64,000 bases of DNA. Source: Tropicimonas isoalkanivorans (GTDB lineage: Bacteria; Pseudomonadota; Alphaproteobacteria; Rhodobacterales; Rhodobacteraceae). The first letter of the stretch is position 1, and every line of letters begins with the position of its first letter. The position numbers and the translations under genes are program-made. Positions 9,782 through 18,068 of the stretch are shown piece by piece. Location of the stretch: the NCBI RefSeq assembly GCF_900112335.1, contig NZ_FOLG01000002.1, positions 62,001-126,000 of the forward strand. Reading direction: 5' to 3'. The notes below the pieces were generated by a model. It had not been told where the DNA came from and searched no databases. It saw nothing but the letters and a program-made list of their open reading frames with translations.

Positions 9782-10125
9782 TTTTTTTCCTGTTCCAGCA
9801 GCAGGCCCTTCGAGACGTAGGTGAGCTGGAAGGCCTCGAAGATCGGCCAGACATCGAGCAGCGCGTCGATGGCCTCGGGGCTCGGGTCGATGGGATTGCC
9901 GTCGGCGTCGCCGATGCCGTCCCAGGCGAGCACCGCCCGCCGCGCGAGAGCCTTGGCGAAGGCGACCGCGCGCTCCTCGTCGGAAGCCTCCTCCGGAACG
10001 GCCTCGACGGCCGGATCGCTGCGGGTCGCCACCATCAGCGCCGTGGTGAGCGTGCGGAGTTGCACCCGAACCCCGGGCGCCAGGTCGTGCCAGTGCGGGG
10101 CGTTGGTCAGGTCGAGCGTGAGCAT
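9670..10125 (-). CDS. Phage tail assembly chaperone (G-like, zero frame)
   Basis: A 151-residue protein (start MLTLDLTNAPHWHDLAPG). The ATG overlaps the stop of the major tail protein (TGATG), so it is translationally coupled. By position between tail tube and tape measure, size and fold-type content it is the gpG-like tail assembly chaperone. Residues after Asn115 (a Ser/Ala/Pro/Arg-rich tail ending ARTARRG) are the zero-frame end; a proportion of ribosomes should shift at Glu113-Lys114-Asn115 to make the longer product. Confidence 0.85.
   Translation of the reverse strand: MLTLDLTNAPHWHDLAPGVRVQLRTLTTALMVATRSDPAVEAVPEEASDEERAVAFAKALARRAVLAWDGIGDADGNPIDPSPEAIDALLDVWPIFEAFQLTYVSKGLLLEQEKNASALSPNGPSAGASDTARPAHPTRAASKPARTARRG
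9744..9787 (-). promoter_or_regulatory. -1 programmed ribosomal frameshift signal (slippery heptamer plus hairpin)
   Basis: On the minus strand the zero-frame codons GAA AAA AAC contain the canonical heptamer A AAA AAC at 9787-9781. After a nine-base spacer (9780-9772) comes an 11-bp stem (9771-9761 with 9754-9744, nine Watson-Crick and two G-U pairs) closing a six-base loop. This is the standard heptamer-spacer-hairpin layout for -1 frameshifting and lies in the gene where siphophages use it. Confidence 0.85.
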
Positions 10126-11066
10126 CAGTACACCTCTATGTCGTTGATCAGGGTTGCGGTGCACATCCGGCCGATGACGCCGTCGCGCGCGGCCTGCCAG
10201 TCGAAGGTCGCCTGCACGCCCTGCGGCCCGGAGATCTCGATCCGTGGGCGCGGCAGGTAGACGGCGTGCACGGTGAAGGTGAAGCTTTCGCCCGAGGGCA
10301 GAACGTAGGCGAACTCCATCTCGCAGGCTTCGCCGTTGATGGCCTGCGTCACCAGCGTCTGGTCAGCAAAGCGCACCTCGATCCGGCCGGTCAGTGCGGC
10401 GATGGAGGGGTCCGCCCCGTCGATGCGGCCGTCGTTCCGGATGGTCTCGATCCGGTCGAGATTGTTGGCATAGGTGATCTCGGCCGAGACCACGTTGCCG
10501 AGCGCCGTCCCGTTCCGGGTGATCGCTCCGTTGAAATGCCCGAAGCGCTTCAGCTCCAGCGCGGCGGGCGTTCCGGCGCTCGTGGTCGTGCCCACCGTCT
10601 CGCCCTGCGCCACCAGCCGCGCGGTTGCCGTCAGCAGGCCCGAGCGCTGCATCTGCCAGGTGATCTGGTCGAGGACGCAGCCGGAATACATCGCATAGCG
10701 CGGCACCTCCGGCATGCCGGTCTCGATCGACATCGAGGGCAGCGTCCAGGACCCCGACTGGAACTCGTGGCTGTACGGCGCCTCCGCGCCGGTGGTCGTG
10801 GGCGCGCCGAAGGCGGCCTTCAGCCAAAATCCGAAAGCCTCGGCGTCGAGCGGCACGACGATATCGCCGTCGGCCGTCACCGCGTCCTTGATCGGCGCCA
10901 GCGGATCGCGGCCGTATCCCAGCAGCTCGGAGTTCAAGAGCGGCTGCTCCGCGCCAAGCGAGGAGCTGGCGAAGGGCATACGTCTGAAGCCGCTCGCGGG
11001 CGGCGTTCCATAGGTCGTTTCGAACGCAAGCGCCATCAGCGCCCGCGCCCCCTGGGCTCGTGCCAT
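10125..11066 (-). CDS. Phage major tail (tube) protein
   Basis: A 313-residue protein in the position of the major tail tube subunit, between the tail terminator and the chaperone. The N-terminus (ARAQGARALMALAFETTYGT) and the repeated beta-strand pattern are typical of tail tube proteins of lambda/GTA-like phages. Its stop overlaps the chaperone start. It should polymerise into the tail tube. Confidence 0.85.
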   Translation of the reverse strand: MARAQGARALMALAFETTYGTPPASGFRRMPFASSSLGAEQPLLNSELLGYGRDPLAPIKDAVTADGDIVVPLDAEAFGFWLKAAFGAPTTTGAEAPYSHEFQSGSWTLPSMSIETGMPEVPRYAMYSGCVLDQITWQMQRSGLLTATARLVAQGETVGTTTSAGTPAALELKRFGHFNGAITRNGTALGNVVSAEITYANNLDRIETIRNDGRIDGADPSIAALTGRIEVRFADQTLVTQAINGEACEMEFAYVLPSGESFTFTVHAVYLPRPRIEISGPQGVQATFDWQAARDGVIGRMCTATLINDIEVY

Positions 11067-11090
11067 GGTGTTCTCCTCGGGTTGTCGGGG

Positions 11091-11519
11091 TCAGGCCAGT
11101 TGGTCGGCCGTGGAATAATGCAGCACGACGAGGATCACGGCCGCCTTCAGGCTGGCCGCGCCCTCAACCGGCAGATCGACCGGGCGCGGGGCTTCCGCCT
11201 CCACCCAGTCGCAGAGCCCGCCCAGCGTGCGGTCGGCGGCGAGCGCCGCGCCGATGCTGGCGGTCAATGTGTCGAAGGCGGCGTCACGGTCGGCACCCTG
11301 AACGACGGCCTCGATCTCGGCCCGGTGCTGGTAGTGATAGCGCAATGGCGACAGCGTGACCTCAGGCTCGCCCGGCTCGCCGTCGCGCAGGATCAGTAAC
11401 CCTTCGGCAGGAACGCGCTCGGGCAACACCTCGCCGCGCAGTGCGGTGGCGGGCAGCGCCAAGAGCCGCGCGTGCAGCGCGGCGAGGATGGTTTCGCGTG
11501 GGGTGGGCATATCTGTCAC
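11091..11519 (-). CDS. Tail terminator-like / minor tail protein
   Basis: A 142-residue protein upstream of the tail tube gene, at the place of the tail terminator (lambda gpU-like, DUF3168-type) in siphophage operons. The sequence (PRETILAALHARLLALPATA at the N-terminus, LRYHYQHRAEIEAVVQG in the middle) fits a mixed alpha/beta terminator fold. Homologues are sometimes misnamed acyl-CoA transferase. Function is inferred mainly from gene order. Confidence 0.7.
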   Translation of the reverse strand: MTDMPTPRETILAALHARLLALPATALRGEVLPERVPAEGLLILRDGEPGEPEVTLSPLRYHYQHRAEIEAVVQGADRDAAFDTLTASIGAALAADRTLGGLCDWVEAEAPRPVDLPVEGAASLKAAVILVVLHYSTADQLA

Positions 11520-11597
11520 GCGACTCCGCGCTTGACGTTTGTTTCGAGGGTGTTTGGATTAATGAAGGCCGCGCGGAACCAAGCGGTGGGAGGAAAG

Positions 11598-11975
11598 ATG
11601 CTGCTTGATCCGCATAGACTCGAAGAACAGCTACGAGCGACAACAGCCATCGATGCTGCCGTCCGCGACGCCTATTTGACCTTTGCCCATGCTCATTTTC
11701 GTGGCGGGACCACGGTGCGCCCGGCCGGACATGGTTACATAGAACGAGAACTTCGTTTCGAAGCCAAGGGCGACTGGCTGTATTCAGCGGTCCTGAATCA
11801 GAAGTGGGTCCTGTGGTACTTTCGGAAGCCTGCCTTGAATGCAGGGCTTATTGATCCGGGCAAGACCAAAGAGCGCTTTCCCGCTTCGGAAGAAACGTCA
11901 CGCGGGGAAATCAAGCTTCGCGTTCGTAGTTCGCCAGAGGCACTTGCTGTGTTGAAATGGGTGGGCGCTGAATAA
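11598..11975 (+). CDS. Unrecognised 125-residue cargo gene inside the late operon
   Basis: Transcribed against the surrounding late genes, between the tail terminator and the DUF6441 gene. The chosen ATG (MLLDPHRLEEQLRATTA) has a strong GGGAGG site four bases upstream; an earlier in-frame ATG at 11562 lacks one. The middle is aromatic (LNQKWVLWYFRKP) and the end is charged. I do not recognise the family. Opposite orientation, own ribosome-binding site and slightly lower GC mark it as a 'moron', an independently expressed gene carried by the prophage; superinfection or host-benefit roles are possible but not shown. Confidence 0.7.
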   Translation: MLLDPHRLEEQLRATTAIDAAVRDAYLTFAHAHFRGGTTVRPAGHGYIERELRFEAKGDWLYSAVLNQKWVLWYFRKPALNAGLIDPGKTKERFPASEETSRGEIKLRVRSSPEALAVLKWVGAE

Positions 11976-12020
11976 TGCGCTCCGTCGAGCGTCCAGCGGT
12001 TTCTTCCAATGGTTGCGCAC

Positions 12021-12653
12021 TCATCCAAGCCGCCCCTCAACCCAATTCGCCACGATCAGACCCGGCACGCTGTCCAGCGCCCGCTCGGCATCCCGGTCTA
12101 GGTTGAGCCGCTTCAGCAGCTTGACCTGCGGCACCAGCAGGAAGATCGGCACCGTCGTGCGCCCGCGGCCAGTCTTCGAGCGTGACGCGACACCGAGCCC
12201 ACGACTGTTCAGCCGTCCCTCTACCACCAGCAGGCTGGGCCCGCGGCGACGGTAGACGAAGCGGAGCCGCAGCCCCCGGCGGCGCTCCCATTCGCCGGGG
12301 GTGATCCTGCCGCCGCGCAGGCCGCGTCCGGCGGCTGGCGTCGGGATCGCAAGCCAGAACCCGTCCTTAGAGCGGATCAGCGGCCCGGTATCGTGAGCGC
12401 CGACAATGACCGGGGCCTTCGACCAGACCAGCGCCGCGGCGTTCAGGCTCTCGCCGGCCTTCGGATAGGTCTGGCTCCGGATCGAATTGGCGAGCCGCCG
12501 GCCGAGCCCCGCGCCGGTGATCTGGCCGCGCCAGGCGGTCTTCAGCCCGGTGCCCGCCTCGCGCATAGCGGCGGTGACGGCCTTCTCTCCGGCCTTCACC
12601 TCTGCCGCCATGGCGGCGACGAGGTCCGGCGTAATGTCGAGCTTCAGCTTCAT
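12021..12653 (-). CDS. DUF6441 family head-tail connector/minor tail protein
   Basis: A 210-residue basic protein (start MKLKLDITPDLVAAMAAEV) that looks like DUF6441. This family lies between the head-tail joining protein and the tail terminator, where lambda has gpZ; a tail-completion role is therefore inferred. It ends 45 bases from the plus-strand cargo gene and starts five bases after the joining protein. Confidence 0.7.
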   Translation of the reverse strand: MKLKLDITPDLVAAMAAEVKAGEKAVTAAMREAGTGLKTAWRGQITGAGLGRRLANSIRSQTYPKAGESLNAAALVWSKAPVIVGAHDTGPLIRSKDGFWLAIPTPAAGRGLRGGRITPGEWERRRGLRLRFVYRRRGPSLLVVEGRLNSRGLGVASRSKTGRGRTTVPIFLLVPQVKLLKRLNLDRDAERALDSVPGLIVANWVEGRLG

Positions 12654-12658
12654 CGCTA

Positions 12659-12973
12659 TCAGGCCGGGCGCAGGTCCAAGGTCCAGACGAGCCGCTCGCG
12701 GTCGCGGACGGGCTCGCCCTGGATGAGGAAGGCTTCGCCGTCGATCTCGATGCGGTCACCGGGACGCGGGTTGGCCACTTCGGAAAGGCGCAGATCGAGC
12801 CGGGTGCTCTCCGACCAGATCCGCGCCTCGCCGAAACTGGTGACGTCGTCGGGGCGCCGCAGGATGGCGCGGACCAGCGAAGGCGCGCCGCCCTCGGCGA
12901 TGTAGACGATGTCACGCGCGAGATGCGCATCCGCGAAGAGCGCGTCGAGGGCGGATGCGAACGCGCTGGCCAT
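12659..12973 (-). CDS. Head-tail joining protein (FII-like)
   Basis: A 104-residue protein (ASAFASALDALFADAHLARD at the N-terminus, RPGDRIEIDGEAFLIQGEP in the second half). The size, the beta-rich C-terminal half and the position after the capsid gene fit the lambda FII / head-tail joining family. It should sit at the head-tail interface. Confidence 0.75.
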   Translation of the reverse strand: MASAFASALDALFADAHLARDIVYIAEGGAPSLVRAILRRPDDVTSFGEARIWSESTRLDLRLSEVANPRPGDRIEIDGEAFLIQGEPVRDRERLVWTLDLRPA

Positions 12974-12988
12974 GGCTATACTGCTCCC

Positions 12989-13834
12989 ATGAAACAGGAA
13001 TCGATTTCAGAACGCCCGACGAGGGTCCGAGCCGTCCAGGCGCTGTCAGAGGCGTTCATGCGCCAGCACCCGGACACGTCCCTCGACCCGAAGGGCTACG
13101 TTGCAGATTTTCGCGACACCTTGCTTCCGCAGGTCTCGCTGGAGGATTTCGAAGCAGACCTGTCCTCAGGCGACGGCAACGAGCTGCAGACCAAGTTCCG
13201 GGCGGCCCATTCTTCATCTTGGCTGGCGGTCAACTGCTTCGCGCCCTTTCGGAGCCGGATCGCCGACCTCGCCATGCCGATGGGTGCCGGTTTCGACGAT
13301 CTTCGCTTCGAACGGAAATGCCCCACCGGACTCCGCGGCGGCCGTGCACCCAACCTCGACGTCGTGCTTTCGGGCCCCGGCGGCGTGGTCGGGATCGAGT
13401 CCAAGCTGACCGAACACCTGTCGGCCCACCGGGCCGAATTCTCGCCCGCCTACGAGGAGCAGATCAGGGACGCGCGGCGCGGCCAGGGATACTTTCGCGA
13501 GATGCTGCGCCTCCGGGATCGCCCGGACCATTACACCTGGCTCGACGCTGCACAGCTCATCAAGCATGCTTTCGGTTTGGCTCGGACCTTTCCAGACCGC
13601 CCCGTGACGCTGCTCTATCTGTTCTGGGAGCCTGCGAACTCGGGTGCCGGTCCGGAGTTCGCCGCCCATCGTGAGGAGATCGACGAGTTCAGGGCGCGCG
13701 TGGCAGGATCATCACCGGCGTTCGAGGCGATGAGCTATCCGGAACTCTGGCGCTTCTGGCAGGACACCGAACCGGCCGAATGGCTGGTCCGGCATCTCAG
13801 CGATCTTCACGCCCGATACAGCGTCACGCTCTGA
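12989..13834 (+). CDS. Putative restriction-type PD-(D/E)XK nuclease (PGN_0703-like), phage cargo
   Basis: A 281-residue protein read against the late operon, placed between the joining protein and the capsid gene. The start ATG (MKQESISERPTRV) is 15 bases past the divergent head-tail joining start. Nuclease residues visible are Glu65 (GNELQTKF), Asp124 (PNLDVVL) and Glu137-x-Lys139 (VGIESKLTE), the PD-(D/E)XK pattern. The layout (GNEL, then HSSSWLAVNCFAPF, then ESK) resembles the PGN_0703 family of putative restriction endonucleases, recalled from memory. No methyltransferase partner is adjacent. As an independently transcribed gene in a structural operon it is a good candidate for a prophage-carried defence factor. 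Confidence 0.7.
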   Translation: MKQESISERPTRVRAVQALSEAFMRQHPDTSLDPKGYVADFRDTLLPQVSLEDFEADLSSGDGNELQTKFRAAHSSSWLAVNCFAPFRSRIADLAMPMGAGFDDLRFERKCPTGLRGGRAPNLDVVLSGPGGVVGIESKLTEHLSAHRAEFSPAYEEQIRDARRGQGYFREMLRLRDRPDHYTWLDAAQLIKHAFGLARTFPDRPVTLLYLFWEPANSGAGPEFAAHREEIDEFRARVAGSSPAFEAMSYPELWRFWQDTEPAEWLVRHLSDLHARYSVTL

Positions 13835-13838
13835 CTCG

Positions 13839-14852
13839 TCAGGTCCGCCTGGCCTGTCGCAGCACCTGCGGGCGAGTGCAGATCGGCAGCGGGTTGCTCT
13901 CGATCTCAAGCCGCACCCATTCGTCGCGATCCCGGTCGGGGATGGTGCGGGCATAAAGAGGCTGGCCGAGGGTATTGACCGTCTCGAAGGTGTCGGCCGG
14001 CGCATAGTAGATCTCGAAGAGCCCCTCGATACCCTCGGGATAGAAGTACGCCTTGTCGGTGGGCACGGTGAAACCGACGCCGCCCCGGTAGCGGCGGAAG
14101 GTGATGCCGCCGAAGCTGACCTCGTCGGCCACGCGACCGCGCAGGTCGGCCGCCGCGGCGGTGTTGAGATAGGTCTCCCGCACCTCCTTGTGGGCCACGA
14201 GATCGGCGAAGAAGGCCGAGCCGCATTCGGCACGGATCTGCACGGCCCCGGCCGAAAACCCGCCCATCGAGTCCTCGACACTCTCGATCAGCGCCTGGCA
14301 GCGCTTCCGCAGCGCCCCCGAGGCCGGGCTCGCGTTGTCGAGGTCGAAGTCGATCTCGGCCGCCGGAGAGATGCCGAACTCGGTGAAGTAGTTCACCACA
14401 GTGGCGTGGTCCTTCGGGTCCTTCACCAGCCCCTGGATGCCGTTCAGGAGGTGATATTCGAAGGTGGTCTCGGCGTCCTGACGAAGCTTCCGAAGCCGAT
14501 ACGCGACCTCGGTCTGCACCTGCTGAGTCGCGCTCTCCGAGCCGAAGTCGCGCACCGATTGGATCTCAGAGGCCCAGAGCACGTCCTGCTTCTTGAACTG
14601 TCGGCAGACGAAGGCGCGCATCTCGCGCCGGTCGGGCACCTGCTGCTCGTAGGCCGAGCCGCGCTCGGAGAACGGGATCAGCGAGAGTGTGCCATCGCGG
14701 CTCTCGATCACCACGGTGCGCGAGCGCACGCCGCGCGGGCTGAAGAGGTTCGAGCCCGAGAGCAGCGCGGGCTTGAAGGGGATGTTCTCGAGCGCGCGGG
14801 TGAGCTCGACGATGGTGAAGGCATCGCCTTCGAAGATGTCCATGGCGGCCAT
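13839..14852 (-). CDS. Major capsid protein (lambda gpE family)
   Basis: A 337-residue major capsid protein E. The start chosen is the ATG at 14852 (MAAMDIFEGDAFTIVELT), seven bases after a perfect AGGAGG; upstream Met codons have no such site. The N-terminal DIFEGDAFTIVELTRALENIPF and the C-terminal region fit this family. It follows the gpD decoration gene, as in lambda-like head modules. The stop is five bases from the convergent nuclease gene. Confidence 0.92.
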   Translation of the reverse strand: MAAMDIFEGDAFTIVELTRALENIPFKPALLSGSNLFSPRGVRSRTVVIESRDGTLSLIPFSERGSAYEQQVPDRREMRAFVCRQFKKQDVLWASEIQSVRDFGSESATQQVQTEVAYRLRKLRQDAETTFEYHLLNGIQGLVKDPKDHATVVNYFTEFGISPAAEIDFDLDNASPASGALRKRCQALIESVEDSMGGFSAGAVQIRAECGSAFFADLVAHKEVRETYLNTAAAADLRGRVADEVSFGGITFRRYRGGVGFTVPTDKAYFYPEGIEGLFEIYYAPADTFETVNTLGQPLYARTIPDRDRDEWVRLEIESNPLPICTRPQVLRQARRT

Positions 14853-14934
14853 GTGGATGCCTCCTGTCATGAGCGCGTCCAGGAAAAGTGGATTCTGGTT
14901 TTCCGTCCGGACGCGCGGGAATTGGGGACTTGGA

Positions 14935-15300
14935 TCAGCGGACGAGGATGCCCGCGGCGAGGAGCGCCGTGTGGGCGGCCGCGATCTCCCCCTCGCTGGG
15001 CGTGCCGGCGAAGACGAGGTCGTGGCGGTTGACGATGGCGGGGCCGCGGACAACCGCGACGGCAGGCGCATCGCCGGTGCTCTCATCCGCCTTGCCCCAG
15101 AGCACCGCGACAGCGGTCTCGGTGCCATCGACGGCGGCCGGATCGTGCGCGGCGTACTTTCCGGACGCTGTGATCTTGCCGAGCACGGTGCCGGGCTCGA
15201 GCGTGCCCGCGGCGACGGTGATCGTCTCGCGGGTGTAGTCGCGGAAGGCTTCCCAGACGAGGAAGCCGCCGGGGTGTTTCCCTTCGACCAGCGTGGTCAT
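14935..15300 (-). CDS. Head decoration protein (gpD-like)
   Basis: A 121-residue protein of the lambda gpD head-decoration family: proline/glycine-rich N-terminus followed by beta strands (TITVAAGTLEPGTVLGKIT, VLWGKADES, AIVNRHDLVFAG). It would trimerise on the mature capsid surface. The gene lies between the protease and the major capsid protein. Confidence 0.88.
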   Translation of the reverse strand: MTTLVEGKHPGGFLVWEAFRDYTRETITVAAGTLEPGTVLGKITASGKYAAHDPAAVDGTETAVAVLWGKADESTGDAPAVAVVRGPAIVNRHDLVFAGTPSEGEIAAAHTALLAAGILVR

Positions 15301-15304
15301 GGTG

Positions 15305-16321
15305 TCATCCTTTCAGCTTGAAGGTGCGGGCGACGATCTCGCCCCAGGGGCGCGCGGCCGAGCTGCGGCCGGGCTGCGGGTGATGGGGCGCGATCTCGGG
15401 CTCGGCCTCGGCCTTGGCTGCGATGAGCGCGGCGCGCACCTCGTCGAGGCCCACGTCCTGTTCGAGGAAGCGAGCCGCCATCTGCGGCTGGCCCGCAAGG
15501 CGGCAGAGATCGATGACGGCCCGCGCATGGCCGATGGCCTCGGCTCGGATCGCGGCGGGATCGGGCGGCGCGCCGCTCGGCGGCGGGGTTTGGGCGGGCG
15601 GCTCCGGGGTGTCGGGAGCGGCGACTTCGTCGTCCTCGTCGTCCTCGACCTGATCGCCGTCGGCGACGTCGTCGGTGGCCTCGGTGTTTGTGCCGTCGGC
15701 ATCGTCGTCGGGCTCCGGCCCGGCTTCGACCTGCTCGGCCAACGCCGGCGGTGCGTTGCGGAAGCGCCCGATGTCGAAGTTCGCGGCGATCCGGACAGGC
15801 TCGATCAGCCGGTCGGCGAAGCCCTGCGCCACCGCGTCCGCGGCGTCGAACCAGGTCTCGGCCGCCATGAGCGCGGAGACTTCCTCCGGCGTCCTGCCGG
15901 ATTTCGCGGCGTAGCCCGAGACGAGGCTGCCCTTCACCTTGTCGAGCGCCTCGGCCATGGCGCGCATGTCCTCGGCCGTGCCCATTATGAGGCCGGCCGG
16001 GTCGTGGATCATCAGGAAGGCGTTCTCGGGCATGACGATCTCGTCGCCCGCCATCGCGATGTAGGAGGCGGCCGAAGCGGCGATGCCGTCGATCCAGACG
16101 GTGACCGGGCCCTCGTGACGCTTGATAGCATTGTGGATCGCGACCGCGTCGAAGGCCGACCCGCCAGGGCTGTTCAGCCGCAGATCGACGGGCGTGCCCT
16201 CAGGCAGCGCGCCCAGTTCGGCCAGAAAACCCTTCGCCGAGACCCCGTAGGCGCCGATCTCGTCATAGATCGCCACTTCCGCACCGGTCCCCCGGGCGCG
16301 GATCGCATACCAGCTTGCCAT
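15305..16321 (-). CDS. ClpP-like head maturation protease with scaffold-like C-terminus
   Basis: A 338-residue protein, start MASWYAIRARGTG with AGGAG seven bases upstream. Residues about 1-190 are a ClpP-type serine protease: Ser in GIAASAAS and His in FLMIHDP are the visible catalytic candidates, and LNSPGGSAFDAVAIHNAI is the substrate-binding loop. The acidic, proline-rich middle (about 210-265) and the helical C-terminus could act as an internal scaffold, as in other fused protease-scaffold proteins; that part is inference. It cleaves head proteins during maturation. Confidence 0.88.
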   Translation of the reverse strand: MASWYAIRARGTGAEVAIYDEIGAYGVSAKGFLAELGALPEGTPVDLRLNSPGGSAFDAVAIHNAIKRHEGPVTVWIDGIAASAASYIAMAGDEIVMPENAFLMIHDPAGLIMGTAEDMRAMAEALDKVKGSLVSGYAAKSGRTPEEVSALMAAETWFDAADAVAQGFADRLIEPVRIAANFDIGRFRNAPPALAEQVEAGPEPDDDADGTNTEATDDVADGDQVEDDEDDEVAAPDTPEPPAQTPPPSGAPPDPAAIRAEAIGHARAVIDLCRLAGQPQMAARFLEQDVGLDEVRAALIAAKAEAEPEIAPHHPQPGRSSAARPWGEIVARTFKLKG

Positions 16322-16325
16322 GTCG

Positions 16326-17846
16326 TCACTCCTGTTCGGTGGCCGGATCGGTCGCCGCCACGCCGTCATCCGTGCCGTCCCCCGCGCCAGCAGCCGGCTC
16401 CGGCCGCGTCGCCGGCGTCGCGCGAGCGCCCTGCCTCTCGCCGGGGCTCGTGCGGTAGCGCAGGCCGAGACCTGTCGCGCGGGCGGCGTCGGCGGCGTTC
16501 TCGCGGTCGACTTCCTCGATGTCGTAGCCGGTGGCCTCGACCACCTTGCGCCGCGAGGTGATGCCGGCCTCCATCGCCAGCACCTGCGCCTGGATGTCCT
16601 TCAGCGGGTCGACCCAGTCCCAGCGCGGCGGGATCCATTGCACCGGCCGCACCTCGGCCAGATCGGCGTCGAACGCGCCCGACAACACCGCCGTCTCCAG
16701 CCAGCGCTGCCAGACCGCGCGGCAGAGCTGGTGCACGATCACGCCATGCTGCAGCTGGCCGATGCGGCGGCGGAACTCGACGAGTTCGGCACGCAGGGAC
16801 GAGTAGTTCGCCTGCCGGACATCGCCGGTGACGAGGTGATAGGGCAGCCCCAGCGAGGCCGAGACCGCCAGCAGCGTGCGGTACTGGAACGCCTCGTAGC
16901 CTCCGCCGACATCCGCCGGGGACGAGAACTTCACGTCCTCGCCCGGCAGCAGCACCTGCATCGTGCCAGGCTCGAGGCTGGCGATGGCGGCCCCGTCGAG
17001 ATCCGCTTGCGTTTCGCCCATCATGGGCTCTTCCGGCGCGCTCTTGGTGATGAAGCCCGCGAACATTGCCGCGGTCTTCTTCCGGTCGAGCTCGGCATCG
17101 TCGTACTGGTCGAGCAGGAACAGCCGGACCATCGCCGGCGCGATATGTGGAAGGCCCCGGATCTGGCCCGCGTCGATGGGCCGGTAGATGTGCAGCACGT
17201 CTGTCGCCGCCACGCGCACAGTCTCCGGGATCACCGCGCCCTGATCTGTGCTGTCGCCCGGATGGCGCCGGCGGAAGTGATAGGCCACGCGGCGGCCGAT
17301 CTCATCGAACTCGATCCCGCAGCGGATGCGGTTGCCGTTGGCTGCCGTCTCGGTCTTCTCGAAGGGCAGCATCTCGGACTGGAGAAGCTGCAGCTGCAGC
17401 GGGACCAGCAGTCCGTCCTCCGCACGCCGGGGACGAAGCCGGACGAAGCACTCGCCCGCGACGAACATCTCTCGCGCGACCATGGCCTGCAGGCCGTAGA
17501 AGTCGGTCAGCCCATCCGCGTCGGCCTCGTCCGTCCAGGCGAGCCAGAGCCGCTGGACCCGGTCACGCAGGGCGGCGTCCCCGATCAGTGAGGACGGCTT
17601 GATCCCGTCGCCCACGAGGTTGGCCGCAAAAGCCTCGCAGGCGTTGGCGGCATAGCCGTTCGTGACCACCAGTTCACGGGACCGCGCCAGCAGTCGCGGA
17701 CCGCCCGAGGCGACCAGCGCGTTGATGTTCTCGAGCGGCGGGTTCCAGCCGCGCAGTCGCCGCTTTGCCATGGCGCCCTCGAGCCGGGCGCGCACGGCAG
17801 CGGGGCCGCCGGCGGACCGGCGGCGGAAGCGGTTGAAGATGCCCAT
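16326..17846 (-). CDS. Phage portal protein (lambda gpB family)
   Basis: A 506-residue portal protein of the lambda type. The sequence has the expected opening (RRLRGWNPPLENINALVASGG), the FVRLRPRR strand and a C-terminal disordered Ala/Pro/Thr-rich tail. It forms the dodecameric ring at the capsid vertex for DNA entry and exit. It lies directly after gpW with a three-base gap. Confidence 0.92.
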   Translation of the reverse strand: MGIFNRFRRRSAGGPAAVRARLEGAMAKRRLRGWNPPLENINALVASGGPRLLARSRELVVTNGYAANACEAFAANLVGDGIKPSSLIGDAALRDRVQRLWLAWTDEADADGLTDFYGLQAMVAREMFVAGECFVRLRPRRAEDGLLVPLQLQLLQSEMLPFEKTETAANGNRIRCGIEFDEIGRRVAYHFRRRHPGDSTDQGAVIPETVRVAATDVLHIYRPIDAGQIRGLPHIAPAMVRLFLLDQYDDAELDRKKTAAMFAGFITKSAPEEPMMGETQADLDGAAIASLEPGTMQVLLPGEDVKFSSPADVGGGYEAFQYRTLLAVSASLGLPYHLVTGDVRQANYSSLRAELVEFRRRIGQLQHGVIVHQLCRAVWQRWLETAVLSGAFDADLAEVRPVQWIPPRWDWVDPLKDIQAQVLAMEAGITSRRKVVEATGYDIEEVDRENAADAARATGLGLRYRTSPGERQGARATPATRPEPAAGAGDGTDDGVAATDPATEQE

Positions 17847-17849
17847 CGA

Positions 17850-18065
17850 TCAGAGCCCCTTCGCCGTCGTCACGCGCACATGTCGGACGATCCGACGCCC
17901 CTCGGCCGCGGCGATCTCGCGATCCAGCGCCTCGATGGCCCGGTCGATCTCGGCCACGCTCCGATAATCCACGGTCTTGCCGTCATAGCTCACCCGAGCC
18001 ACCCCCGAGGATCGCTGCGCGGTCAGCGCGTCGCGGCGGGCGCGGAGCTCTGCGGCCGTGGCCAT
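17850..18065 (-). CDS. Head-tail joining protein gpW-like
   Basis: A 71-residue protein (start MATAAELRARRDALTAQRSS) with the size and helix-strand-helix pattern of lambda gpW, including the SVEY-type strand equivalent VSYDGKTVDYRSVAEID. It lies between the large terminase and the portal, the conserved gpW position. Confidence 0.88.
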   Translation of the reverse strand: MATAAELRARRDALTAQRSSGVARVSYDGKTVDYRSVAEIDRAIEALDREIAAAEGRRIVRHVRVTTAKGL

Positions 18066-18068
18066 GGA

